Made by a program: the position numbers and the translations under genes
IMG/VR virus record: IMGVR_UViG_3300027833_000176
Span: 1 to 29,150 of that record
Length of the DNA: 29,150 nucleotides
Reading direction: 5' to 3' (one strand)
From: a virus
The notes under the pieces: generated by a model
What the model was told of the DNA's origin: nothing
Database searches by the model: none
Seen by the model: only the letters and a program-made list of their open reading frames with translations
Shown: one piece after another, positions 19,301 to 25,645 of the stretch
How the letters are laid out: every line of letters starts with the position of its first letter
How positions within the stretch are numbered: the first letter of the stretch is position 1

Positions 19301-19563
19301 TCAAAACCTAAAGATTCTAAATTAGAACTTGGATTTAATAATACATCACCTTCTCTTACATTATAATCAAGTAATGGAACAGTTTGGCTTGGGTATATTA
19401 AATCTTTATTTTGATCATAAACATAATATTCAATATAATCCGTAGAAGCAGAAAACACAGTATCTAATTCAGATTGAACAATTAAGTTTTCATCAGAATT
19501 AGAATATGTTTGATACTCAAAAGTATCTGGGATTATTGGTGTTATTGTTGGTTCTAGTGTCAT
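10339..19563 (-). CDS. giant baseplate/fibre protein with gp7/P2 gpI-like N-terminal part
   Basis: A 3074-residue virion protein, very large compared with T4 gp7 (about 1030 residues). Residues about 405-480 (WLYNSIPEYLRDDPANRNYE) and 545-580 (NIPYLLKTKGTIAGLRALI) resemble the Tail_P2_I/gp7 family, where KGT marks the conserved core. Its place two genes after gp6 supports a wedge role. Residues about 630-775 look LamG/concanavalin-like (GDWWSVQMNVNG). Around 1030-1085 is FDNSLFKMIKDFTPARTSLS and IVLKQH-like VVVKQHILERNRQRP. The remaining roughly 1950 residues are beta-rich, including a possible carbohydrate-binding sandwich at about 1860-2060 and an AAVPDSNYTALSSINPRYNGVKST-type block (about 2370-2420). 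No frameshift is visible. It is probably a fusion of wedge and peripheral fibre functions; the fusion is inferred. Confidence 0.75.
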   Translation of the reverse strand: MTLEPTITPIIPDTFEYQTYSNSDENLIVQSELDTVFSASTDYIEYYVYDQNKDLIYPSQTVPLLDYNVREGDVLLNPSSNLESLGFDIGEYNISYSFYRKRAASSIDEKYFISNISSDRTEIRLDSNTIENNDIISSVNDFIQYRETSTYFVDFYLNFGQNQTVIANNIKLETEEGIDPTILIKLYEPLPLEFSNKSELWVVELLSSPQAYKVDFPFEPFVEDDFTYIAGPNYNLNVIGETASPGEQFSYNTLVNSDLTSSINQIQSLLNEKEININIDYEKFSNFVNFSSAKTRLENFYYKVDLIQSASNQINTFLDQIATDTTYTPAYSSSVASLTGTIDTIIKNFDGYEYFLYFNSGSSTSYPKSNTQPPFVLYPTGSTEVQNWITSSAATASNYDDNNRDWLYNSIPEYLRDDPANRNYELFVDMVGQYYDNVWVYTKDVTNKFDADNRLDYGISKDLVSDAIKDFAVKLYSNNFNTDDLFTAFLGLTPSGSAFPFPYMTGSIGGAVATPTGYEYVDTKISASNDIVPLDDVNKSIYKRIYHNIPYLLKTKGTIAGLRALITSYGIPDTILRISEFGGKDRNESQDYDLKQNVFNYAFDTGVNATNFVSSSLEANPLFPVQNGTNKARTIQLRFKPSEIPLPTNNVASSNIRYSQSIFSTNDEGGNLVLEYTGLGLVSGSYSGSIPSPYDTYGTLKWIPARGGDPNLSASVYLPFFNGDWWSVQMNVNGSNPTASLYAANKIDGKIGFNESSSVGGFDDSFYYQATTGYLNKNEDIVFADGTTYTPFSGLFQELRYYVNEISQSNFYDYTVNPYSNEGNGINSTPNQQFFRAALGSQLSKDSTFLGIPTNIAPTSIHPRVTGSAVQITQSFSNGTSDYFTTPKTNKSTLYVENKEFIYQDQVPAGIKNRITDKIQTEKVILSEAPYGFPNPTASVPEISSVGNDTQTISPMESMQQTSFTSQSITPNINYLEVAFSPSNQINDDINAQLGYFNLGEFIGDPRFVSSSLYTYPDLDRLRNAYFEKYMDNYDVVDFVRLIKFFDNSLFKMIKDFTPARTSLSSGVVVKQHILERNRQRPAQVTSSLHDYEGLVVNLPKDYSSGSTDFPQYSTEGSSIYKFSGGTGGSFERFNGLQTYPQQPGQRYGQLLGKVGGINYTGADLIPAITSNTLISPLTNGNFNNITVNVNSGGAYPINANIIVQIKINGGNIAEINVETDTSPADNFSIGNTFTIFGTDFGQGGGIGNSLTFELTGNEITFTSPVTIPYNRFGVTQSWQDGNDGSILNTTNFNQSSSQFISGSYLGPRKFPKDNQSEFYDGIFSGSMIIVATQSLNPGCDPYLNANDTPVVYKPLFFGLATTTNTGFEAVVQEGDFNDQSNVPPPGYAWIASSRTNVPLNGIQQVQAIKLNAVDASGVEVINYLDDFDNLRVLFPDAILPYGANATEYIITGRTIYADHIILQVSQTEGNNIYQAIQEGAGTTIYYPITSSDSGGSMNWSLRAKTDWVTSLTDSESLDTVQQGVFLNSTVPTQEQNVFYYNNFDSATDDALGFFNPGSQTFTTKRIIEQNQPLKGAYTIPYTPNIPWHIEASFKYSASLNTDVQGIITDTGIYHKGTEYSGLATLVDQNFALRATSTRGFYVAAESAGYASALLAAGAPDLTSADPIAYYSSTSFFYSTFLEELFSDELLTTNFNALTVGKYYKFSNLVETSLGVQDYFVVYISLSPSGGRNGALQSGNRQPSSPPKTATTSVINITNPSNFFRPAPREVSGLGQVLYNGNNWNTQLPGNSGSGTNMGIYGGHPKIKVATTNSMEWSFAKLKLAGTPPTLGGGGASAFVPFTGSAVPNNVTNSSFDLDFSDIATFTPTFLNQTALIVTGVPNMGQTYDGSIFIRWSGQNSVARSLWDAGTALAQFNNIDFTLSCTVQSFDNGSEVNKSFNVQLCEERWYPSGEGGPGFSSPRVISVLDTVAADPTGLAEWNGELIQFSGLYGYLLNGTGLPSGGQPADNYSSRLFFQIKNNETEDFEYEFTLEDFAVRIYYDETGGGGGVNLAYPVNGPVTFATGDFNSPTDGFQDGDTNVVEGVATTDYYAQCVVNAYLKRTGSDSSGDYDYIITSSVWPNGGYSGSIYSGSTIQFTDNFPVLVSEDTDLSATTMSTYANPGDMYYIEYEFKDFKNAQIGGSQIIQQQVAFISSTSGEVEDLIEITSTGSGGSAPTYNINNSSVILRRADSLSSTVIFPGTEVLSLPWDTTSLTETSVGSATVLGTYNGNFSANEIYRLSMEVDKAGYLGSGLVITEFSASIFPGASAWSPTTDPRAYNNFRQAQDVDFIVPTYYAGVLPFNLALDCQPLLNNFILQRQSNFIMDVDYNNQSGSIIPVNQEQILENIAVKAAVPDSNYTALSSINPRYNGVKSTSAQLNVWNVGDTGTYGKNPTVELRDAYFGYFNDISDPYPNINSLTQVNISYLIDEQGNALPPSLNDQLSVDTFRQVFPNTTVGRLAIKDGKNRYTPLSTPSAISRIMEYVTPICYSQNSGNNYSPSIPLSGSGYISRYDNDDENDIDFAQFSVAGTASIDTTAQLQRVSYYLDTAESNTSPAGATSPYSVTSLTGSASYPQGTWGGSNGDALNNQQIVSVQHSIVTTYVSETNGVRDELDLTFKMFTGSNEDTQSPFNLEGIDCKVYTETGQVYLLKDVDNYGWFTYTNLPTTQTIRHRDTNFYLAGFNRWSYTRVPIPGGGIHATVDWEMFETLFDLGLMRERAPRNGSGVQALEWIFKANSGNVDIKVGDQISWKMEGFFKDARGGFQQGYFFPTAYEGAYTPMMIKGMGALDYKLEEANKAAAPFWTFSGSATDLSTDLSIIEMSSSNFNEAYGTGFYQGDLPYEPGFSEYFPGNVEPKTTDFDKIQNPIEFLEGDEIRFGNNESFTYTILDVFAPSENVSGSISSSGTPITSAKVKLKLDRAVDPSINKDFFLVRRTITTPQSLYLDTPFPYGILSSGSISKGIKSTGSFALTSSTAAGSFPSGDGEGLYTASISEVEALSTPGILFPDFPTEYLTESASMIVNDLISKGVIES

Positions 19564-19582
19564 AGATTTTTACTCTTATTTT

Positions 19583-19592
19583 TTCTAAATAC
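19583..19592. promoter_or_regulatory. degenerate late-promoter-like motif before the 3074-residue gene
   Basis: TTCTAAATAC on the plus strand matches TTATAAATAT at eight of ten positions and lies 19 bases before the ATG at 19563. It fills part of the 29-base gap after the coiled-coil gene. It is weaker evidence than the exact copies but falls at the expected place. Confidence 0.25.
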
Positions 19593-20090
19593 TTAATAAT
19601 TACTTGATGTTCCTGTATTAGACCCACCAGTTGATGTTTGTGTATTTTCTGATAATGTTGTATTTGAATTTACTACTTGTGCATTTGCTTCTTGTACTTG
19701 CATAGTAGCCTTTCTCATCATAGCATTACTCTCTTCATCATCTGATTGGGCAACTTGTACTGTTATCAAATCCATTTGGGCTTTAAGTAAATTTTCTCTT
19801 AGTTGAGCTATTTCGGCTTGTAATGCTTGTACTTCAGCACTTATACTATCAAAATTAATATATTCACCACTAGTTTTAGCTAAATATTGATGTGAATTAG
19901 TTTCACCTAGTGCTTGTATATCATAAAAAAGAGAATTGTATAATCCAAAGAATTCTTCAACAGTTGGTTGAACTTGTAGATCTTCAGTAATAGTAGTGCT
20001 ACCCAATTCATCAAAACTAGTATTTATGGTTTTAATATATTGAGCTTTATTAAATGTCTCTTTCCTAAGATCTAATCTTTCTTCTGCCAT
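19593..20090 (-). CDS. small coiled-coil virion protein
   Basis: Unnamed 165-residue protein. Residues about 83-115 (SAEVQALQAEIAQLRENLL and following) show heptad-like spacing of Leu/Ile/Val and Ala typical of a coiled coil. A second Gln/Ala-rich helix runs to about 140, then a Ser/Thr/Asn/Gly tail. The N-terminal half includes EEFFGLYNSLFYDIQALG. Its ATG shares one base with the stop of the 390-residue gene (TAATG), so the two are co-translated between gp6 and the giant wedge-like protein. A linker or trimerisation role in the wedge or fibre network is plausible but not shown. Confidence 0.6.
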   Translation of the reverse strand: MAEERLDLRKETFNKAQYIKTINTSFDELGSTTITEDLQVQPTVEEFFGLYNSLFYDIQALGETNSHQYLAKTSGEYINFDSISAEVQALQAEIAQLRENLLKAQMDLITVQVAQSDDEESNAMMRKATMQVQEANAQVVNSNTTLSENTQTSTGGSNTGTSSNY

Positions 20091-21262
20091 TATCCATTAA
20101 CTATTTTAAAATAGTAATTATCATCCTTAATTAATGTACTTCCACTAATTGTGGTTTGTATTAAAATTTTATAATATCTTTCTGGTTGTAAACCAGTCAT
20201 ATACACATCAAAATAATTGCCTACAGAATCACAACTAATTTTAGTGTAATCACTATCAAATTGAACTACAAACTCATTAGTATCTAAATCTTTAATAGCC
20301 CACAAGGAATTATCGGGTAGATAATGGTTTATTGTGTCTATTGATTGAGTTTGAAATATTCTTACAGGATAGTCGGGTCTACAATTTAGTCTAAACCTAT
20401 TAATACTTTCACTATAAAACACCCCGGGGTTATTATCTAAAGCTACAAAAATATCTGCTGTTGCTAAGGGAGGGAGTGAACCTGTTTCAAAACTAGAATC
20501 ATCCCATTGGATTTCTAGTACTGGTGGGTAAATAGTATTTGTATCAACTGAATAGAATTGCATTATAGGTTGAATTGCATCTGCTGAATTAAATTCTATA
20601 GTATCTTCCCATTTTACTATAAAACCATTATTTTGTATGTCTGTAAATCCTCCAATATTATTAGAACTTGAGTACCAAACATTTACTATATCTGAAACAT
20701 CAGCTTTTAAATCTTTATCTGATCTTAATTTAAAGGATTGGGTAACTTCAATGTTAGGGTTATTTGGGTCTGTTGAACCTGTAAACCAAGTTCCACCACC
20801 TGGTGTACCTGTTTGCCAAGATGCGGTAACAAAAGTTGAAAATGCAGGAGTATCTGTATCCCAATATTTTGCTCCTGAAGCAACGGATCCTGAAAAGTTC
20901 TGAGCTTTCCAACTAACTCCATTTGTAGTAAAAGGTGAATCCAAATACGTACCACTACCATTATTCCAAGAACCAGAAACAGGATATATTTCCATTTCAG
21001 TATCAAATATAACACCTTGAGCATTAGCTACATATGCTTTTAAAGTACTTGAAAAAGGAACACCATTTCCAACTGTATTTTGTATAATACCATTAATTTG
21101 ATTTTGATCAAATTCTATTAGATATCTAAATACTTGTGGGACTGGGTTTATGTTAACGTTTAGATTACCTACTTCAATAATAGCATCTATCCCCGTATTC
21201 ATAAAGGGATAAAAGGCATACATTGATGCGTCTTGTAAGGGAAATAATTTATATACTGCCAT
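20090..21262 (-). CDS. virion protein with DNRLRE/CBM96-like beta-sandwich (putative)
   Basis: A 390-residue protein between gp6 and the coiled-coil gene, probably part of the baseplate. The first two thirds resembles the DNRLRE/CBM96 pattern. A long strand-rich opening is followed by MEIYPVSGSWNNGSGTYLDS (about 91-110), then GVSWKAQNFSG, a DVSDIVNVWYSSS helix-strand segment and a closing NNGFIVKWED strand. In characterised proteins this fold is an all-beta scaffold or a glycan-binding module. The last 120 residues form another beta-rich domain. There is no enzyme motif, signal peptide or membrane span. By gene order it could be a functional counterpart of T4 gp8, but no sequence similarity to gp8 is evident by eye. 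Confidence 0.6.
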   Translation of the reverse strand: MAVYKLFPLQDASMYAFYPFMNTGIDAIIEVGNLNVNINPVPQVFRYLIEFDQNQINGIIQNTVGNGVPFSSTLKAYVANAQGVIFDTEMEIYPVSGSWNNGSGTYLDSPFTTNGVSWKAQNFSGSVASGAKYWDTDTPAFSTFVTASWQTGTPGGGTWFTGSTDPNNPNIEVTQSFKLRSDKDLKADVSDIVNVWYSSSNNIGGFTDIQNNGFIVKWEDTIEFNSADAIQPIMQFYSVDTNTIYPPVLEIQWDDSSFETGSLPPLATADIFVALDNNPGVFYSESINRFRLNCRPDYPVRIFQTQSIDTINHYLPDNSLWAIKDLDTNEFVVQFDSDYTKISCDSVGNYFDVYMTGLQPERYYKILIQTTISGSTLIKDDNYYFKIVNG

Positions 21263-21272
21263 GTTTTATTTT

Positions 21273-23144
21273 TTAATATCCTCCGTAACCAAAGGTTCCT
21301 GTACCTAAAGATACTATTCTTCCTTTTATATCATCATTAGGAAATTTAACTTCAAATATGCTAGGGTCTAATGAAGGATAAATTACTCCTCCTTGTGTAG
21401 CTCCTGGAATACTATATGCATACTCTGAATAACCATTAGTAGTTCCTGCTTTGTTTATAATTTGTATGTTAGAAACTGTTTGAACACCTGGTATTGCATC
21501 TAATATTAATGTTATTTCTCTTAATACAATGGGTTGATTTATTTGCCATCTACGCGTTAGAAAATAACCTTGTACTTCTCCTATACACTTAGTTAATATT
21601 TCATTATTATTATAGTTAGGAAGAGTTATAATATCAAACTCACAACCAATATTAACTATAAAAGCATCTTTTATATTTACCGAGTCACCTATCATCCTAT
21701 ATTGATTAATATAAGTTTTTAGGTTGTTTTTTAAGGCATCTGAGGATTTAGTTAGATTACCATTAAGATCTTGGGTTAAAACATATAAATCTAAAATAGT
21801 GTCTGGATTTTTTACTGATGCCTTAGTTGTAAATGCTTTTGATATTACACCATACTTAGGAGGCATACTTAAAGCTCTAATTAGATAATCATCAGCTGTA
21901 ACGTTTCTTTGTTGTGTATTAAAATTAGATAGTGAATTTTGTCTAATTTCTTCTATTGTATCTCCACCTCCCCCACCACTAGCGGCTGAAGGGTTATTTG
22001 TTGCTAATGAATTAAAAACAAAATTGGATGTTGGAGTATTATTATTTCCAATGTTTAAAAACTTAACAGCTGAAGAGTCTATGGTGTTTAAAGTATTAGC
22101 ATCTATGTTAGAAGAAACACCTCCACCAGTTAAATATCTTACAGTTAAAGTAGTATTTGAAGGAGCGGTACCATAAGTATTTGTAAATACAAAGTTTGTT
22201 GGTGAATAAGCTGTAGTGAGTTTATTTTGTCCAAAAGGTAAACCTAGACCTACATTATCTGGGTTTGGTACAATTTCCTCATCATTTTGAAGTGGTTTCC
22301 CGGATCCAAATTGTATTTGTAAAGTATTTTCATTTAAAAATCTAGTAACAAATCTTCTATTTACTGATTTTGTTTTTAAAATATAAGGGGTGTCTGTATC
22401 TGTATAATTATTAGGGTCATTTACATTAGTATTTTTTATACTATCATAAATTAAATCTTGTGCTAAATAATCTACTTCATAATATTGATTACCATCGGAA
22501 TCTATAATATCAATTATATTAGATATATTTGATACATTAAGTTCTAAAGTTGGATATTCAATATAATTACCTAAAGTAAAACTAGTAGAAACTATAGTAC
22601 CTGAAACTGCTTTTCTGGTCTTTTTTAGTAAATAATAAGTTGGTTCTCCTAAGGATATTTGTGATATTGTTACTAATGTAGGATCTATTGAAGAAGATAC
22701 TGAAAAATTAATTGCTTCTTGTATATTAAATCTATCACCACTTCTAGAAGAAACTAAGGTATCTTGAGGTACTTCTAAAGCATAATTAAAATCTGGGACT
22801 GTTTGAGAACCGACAACTTTAGATGGGATTTGTTGAAAAACATCTACATCAACAATAGCTAAACCTGTTACTTTAGGTTTATAACTAAACATGTAAGCCA
22901 GATCATATAAATTATCGAACTGTCTAGCATACTGTAAATATGTTTCTTGTATTTGGTTATCTAAATAGAAAGATAATACATCCGAAACATATGATGCTTG
23001 TTCTATAAACATCATTCCAGGTGAAGCAGGACTAAAATCCGTATAAGTATTAGGGAAATAAGTTTGAGAAAAATTAATAAGTTGGGCTCTAATATCATTA
23101 AAGTCCTTATTAATATATGTTATGTTTTGATTTTGTACTGCCAT
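21273..23144 (-). CDS. 6: baseplate wedge protein gp6 (baseplate J-like)
   Basis: Core wedge component. In T4, two gp6 chains pair with gp7 and link wedges into the inner baseplate ring. The 623-residue length is close to T4 gp6 (660). The N-terminus has INFSQTYFPNTYTDFSPASP and MMFIEQASYVSDVLSFYLDN, the conserved opening of contractile-tail baseplate J/gp6 proteins. The central J-like core contains GDTIEEIRQNSLSNFNTQQR and VTADDYLIRAL at about 393-425, preceded by a glycine run (AASGGGGGD). It follows gp25 with a one-base TAATG overlap, the classic gp25-gp6 order. Family assignment is strong. Confidence 0.93.
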   Translation of the reverse strand: MAVQNQNITYINKDFNDIRAQLINFSQTYFPNTYTDFSPASPGMMFIEQASYVSDVLSFYLDNQIQETYLQYARQFDNLYDLAYMFSYKPKVTGLAIVDVDVFQQIPSKVVGSQTVPDFNYALEVPQDTLVSSRSGDRFNIQEAINFSVSSSIDPTLVTISQISLGEPTYYLLKKTRKAVSGTIVSTSFTLGNYIEYPTLELNVSNISNIIDIIDSDGNQYYEVDYLAQDLIYDSIKNTNVNDPNNYTDTDTPYILKTKSVNRRFVTRFLNENTLQIQFGSGKPLQNDEEIVPNPDNVGLGLPFGQNKLTTAYSPTNFVFTNTYGTAPSNTTLTVRYLTGGGVSSNIDANTLNTIDSSAVKFLNIGNNNTPTSNFVFNSLATNNPSAASGGGGGDTIEEIRQNSLSNFNTQQRNVTADDYLIRALSMPPKYGVISKAFTTKASVKNPDTILDLYVLTQDLNGNLTKSSDALKNNLKTYINQYRMIGDSVNIKDAFIVNIGCEFDIITLPNYNNNEILTKCIGEVQGYFLTRRWQINQPIVLREITLILDAIPGVQTVSNIQIINKAGTTNGYSEYAYSIPGATQGGVIYPSLDPSIFEVKFPNDDIKGRIVSLGTGTFGYGGY

Positions 23145-23551
23145 TAGTTAAAATTTAATTCTAAAGTATCATTTATCCCGGTATTTGGTATACTGTAGTT
23201 TATGTTTACTTGTATTGTATTTGAGTTTATGCTTTGTAAAACTTCTACAGAATCAAGAGAAATTTCTGGGAAATTTGTTTTGATTTTTTCTTGTAGATCT
23301 TCTTGTATAAACTCAAGATTACCATTTGATATTTGAGAAAATATATAAACCCTTAAACCAGCACCAAACTGAGGGTTTTGTATTATTTCACCAGGATTTG
23401 TTAGTAAATAATTAATTAAATTATTTTTTATAGCATCTTTAGTTTGATAATTAGGAGTAAAGGCAGTGGGACCACTAAACGGTAAATCAACACCGATACC
23501 GACACTAGGTCGTAAATCATTAGGGTATATTTGTCTTGCTCCAAATGCCAT
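23144..23551 (-). CDS. 25: baseplate wedge protein gp25 (GPW/gp25 family)
   Basis: A 135-residue baseplate protein, matching T4 gp25 (132). The GPW/gp25 signature is clear: TKDAIKNNLINYLLTNPGEI leads to NPGEIIQNPQFGAGL (52-66), with E55 in the conserved position and the P-x-F-G-x-G-L turn. The rest alternates helix (EFIQEDLQEKIKTNF) and strands, ending NDTLELNFN. In contractile tails this protein sits between the wedge core and the first sheath ring and helps start sheath assembly. It lies four bases after the 131-residue gene and is coupled to gp6. Confidence 0.93.
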   Translation of the reverse strand: MAFGARQIYPNDLRPSVGIGVDLPFSGPTAFTPNYQTKDAIKNNLINYLLTNPGEIIQNPQFGAGLRVYIFSQISNGNLEFIQEDLQEKIKTNFPEISLDSVEVLQSINSNTIQVNINYSIPNTGINDTLELNFN

Positions 23552-23555
23552 TTAT

Positions 23556-23951
23556 TTAAACTTTACCTGTCATTAATCCCATTATTTGATCCATACTTAC
23601 ATTCCCATTTGGTAAACTGCCATTAGGTGATGTTGTATCCCCACCTCCCATTTGTAATGGAATATCTGCGGTTGTGGCTGATAATGTTCCGTTTGCTCCG
23701 GGCATCATTCCTCCTAATACACTTTGGATATTTTCTTTCATTGCCATTCTTTTATCTTCAGGCATTTTTTGTTGTGCTACAGGATTCATTGGACCTGGTG
23801 TTCCTATATTTGTATTAGGTACACCCATACTATTTTCGTAGACTACAGATTTAGGAGCACGTACAGCTTCAATAAGGATGTCTTTCATCTCCTCTTGTAT
23901 AGCCTCCTTTACGGCCTCTTTTACAATCGTTTTTAATTGACTTAATTTCAT
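23556..23951 (-). CDS. short helical protein with Gly/Pro/Met-rich tail
   Basis: Unnamed 131-residue protein. Residues 1-31 (MKLSQLKTIVKEAVKEAIQE and following) form a strongly amphipathic helix with alternating Lys/Glu and hydrophobic positions. The rest is low-complexity and probably disordered, rich in Gly, Pro, Met, Asn and Ser, with a final helix-like DQIMGLMTGKV. It lies just before gp25 and has its own leader with an exact late-promoter-like motif. A small assembly factor, scaffold or peptide-tagged virion protein are possibilities. No family is recognised with confidence. Confidence 0.6.
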   Translation of the reverse strand: MKLSQLKTIVKEAVKEAIQEEMKDILIEAVRAPKSVVYENSMGVPNTNIGTPGPMNPVAQQKMPEDKRMAMKENIQSVLGGMMPGANGTLSATTADIPLQMGGGDTTSPNGSLPNGNVSMDQIMGLMTGKV

Positions 23952-23965
23952 GTTATATTGATTTA

Positions 23966-23975
23966 TTATAAATAT
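23966..23975. promoter_or_regulatory. inverted T4-late-promoter-like motif before the 131-residue/gp25/gp6 genes
   Basis: TTATAAATAT on the plus strand; the coding strand reads ATATTTATAATAAA, 14 bases before the ATG at 23951. It lies in a 28-base gap and could start a transcript covering gp25 and gp6. The 14-base extended form is identical to the one before the giant fibre. Confidence 0.5.
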
Positions 23976-23979
23976 TAAA

Positions 23980-25644
23980 CTAGAATGCTTTTAAATCGTT
24001 TTGTTGTATATAAAATACAAGTTCATCGATTAATATTTGGTCTGATGCACTAAATGAAGGTTCACCCTTTAATTGAACCACACCCCGAGTATTTTTAGCA
24101 ATAGCATACCTTCTTTTTAAACTACCTACAGGATTCTTATCATCTGTTACTACGGCCATAATAAAACCATTAATATTTTTTACAATAGGATTACCATCTT
24201 CTTCTTGTTCTTGGGATAAATCTAGTAATTCTTGATTAATAACAGTTAATTCTACTTGTGTAACTCCATTTTCTTGAGCACATTCTTGCATTAATTTATC
24301 CAAACCCTTTAATAAAATTATTACAGTAGCTGCGGCCGCAATTAGAAATACTAATGCAACCAAAGTTGCTTTACTTAATTCATCAGAACTTTTTTCTAGT
24401 TCTTTTAATTGTAAGGTAAGAGTTCTTAATTTAGCTGTAGTAGAATAAGGTTGGGCAAATATTAAACCTCCAAAATCTTTTAAAGGTGGTGTACCTATAG
24501 CTTGAGGTAAGGGAATTGCATCCAAAGATATACTAACACCTTTTAATGTTGCAGATAATGTTTTAAAGGCAATAGCTAATGCTGTACTTGCTACTATTTT
24601 AGCAAATATTTGATTAAGTTGCCTTACTAATCTATTTCTTTTTCTAATAAGTTCTTCTAATTCCTCAGGAGTAGGGCATGTTTTTCTATTAGATTGTGAT
24701 AATTTTGAAATACCAAAAGCTATTAATATTCCTACAGCCATAGGAATAGTTTTAGTTTTAATAATACCTACTAGTAAGTCGATTGCAATTTTTGAAGCTG
24801 AAATGACTAGCAATTCAGGATTCATGGCTATTGCTTTTACTAATTTTTGGGCTTCATCAACTGTATCATTATATTCTTTAGATATATTTTTGGCTGCTTT
24901 ATCAAGATTAATTAAACTTGAAGCTTGGAGGTTGGATTTAATAGTTTGATCTCCATTAATTATAGGGACACTAGAAGGTACAAACCCCGATTTAGTATAT
25001 AATAACCCTAATTTAAGGGGGGTTTTTTGGTTTTTAGGAATTATAGGAAGTTTTAATTTAATTTTAAAACTACCTTGTTTATCTGTTATTATATTTTGAT
25101 TGGGTATAGGAGTATAAGCCTCAACATTAAAATTAAAATTGGGCATTGGTGTAACTAATTCTATTGGTACATTGGTGGGGTTTTCTAATGCGGTACTAAC
25201 TTCAACTCCACCCATACTAACCCCAAGTTCTACTTTAACCCCTTGTAATACATTACCCGTTATTTTATCAAATATTCTACCCGTAATTTCAAATTCTTCT
25301 ATAGTGGGTATTTCGCTTTTTAATTTAGCTTTTAAACGAATTATTTCTTTTTTAGCCTTATCAATTAAACTCTTTTTAGTGTTTTTAACAGATTCTTTTT
25401 TATCATTTATTCTTTCTTTAGCAGTTTTAGTTTTATCTATTTTATTAGATTCACTTACAGCTACAGTAACGGCTGTTGCTGATGCTGCAGTTGCTAAAGT
25501 GGTTAAATCAATATTAAATTTACTAGATAAAGAAGATATTCTATTTGTTATTTCCTTAATATTTATTTTATCCCCTAATAATTTTTTACCTTTATCTGAT
25601 AATAATTCTTTTGTAGCTAAGGCAAGTAGTGCTTTTTCTGTCAT
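23980..25644 (-). CDS. membrane-segment-containing tail protein with carboxypeptidase-regulatory-like domain
   Basis: Unnamed 554-residue protein, one base after the gp5-like gene. Residues 1-66 are helical and Ala-rich, followed by a Lys-rich charged helix (67-110). Residues about 118-240 look like a carboxypeptidase-regulatory-type Ig fold: EITGRIFDKITGNVLQGVKV, a TDKQGSFKIKLKLP strand pair and a SGFVPS turn. Three hydrophobic segments follow, at about 278-313, 349-366 and 425-446, the last being a convincing membrane span (LVALVFLIAAAATVIILLKG). The C-terminus has acidic helix and a YAIAKNTRGVVQLKG-type strand region. Hydrophobic segments next to the spike gene suggest a protein stored in the tail or hub that contacts the host membrane, or a short tape-measure-like role. 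Both ideas are inference; no known T4 gene is recognised. Confidence 0.6.
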   Translation of the reverse strand: MTEKALLALATKELLSDKGKKLLGDKINIKEITNRISSLSSKFNIDLTTLATAASATAVTVAVSESNKIDKTKTAKERINDKKESVKNTKKSLIDKAKKEIIRLKAKLKSEIPTIEEFEITGRIFDKITGNVLQGVKVELGVSMGGVEVSTALENPTNVPIELVTPMPNFNFNVEAYTPIPNQNIITDKQGSFKIKLKLPIIPKNQKTPLKLGLLYTKSGFVPSSVPIINGDQTIKSNLQASSLINLDKAAKNISKEYNDTVDEAQKLVKAIAMNPELLVISASKIAIDLLVGIIKTKTIPMAVGILIAFGISKLSQSNRKTCPTPEELEELIRKRNRLVRQLNQIFAKIVASTALAIAFKTLSATLKGVSISLDAIPLPQAIGTPPLKDFGGLIFAQPYSTTAKLRTLTLQLKELEKSSDELSKATLVALVFLIAAAATVIILLKGLDKLMQECAQENGVTQVELTVINQELLDLSQEQEEDGNPIVKNINGFIMAVVTDDKNPVGSLKRRYAIAKNTRGVVQLKGEPSFSASDQILIDELVFYIQQNDLKAF

Positions 25645-25645
25645 T

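Noticed and set aside
10339-19563. Possible frameshift or assembly fusion explaining the 3074-residue frame
   Set aside because: The frame is continuous, with consistent codon use and virion-like composition throughout, and no duplicated junction is visible. A real fusion is more likely.
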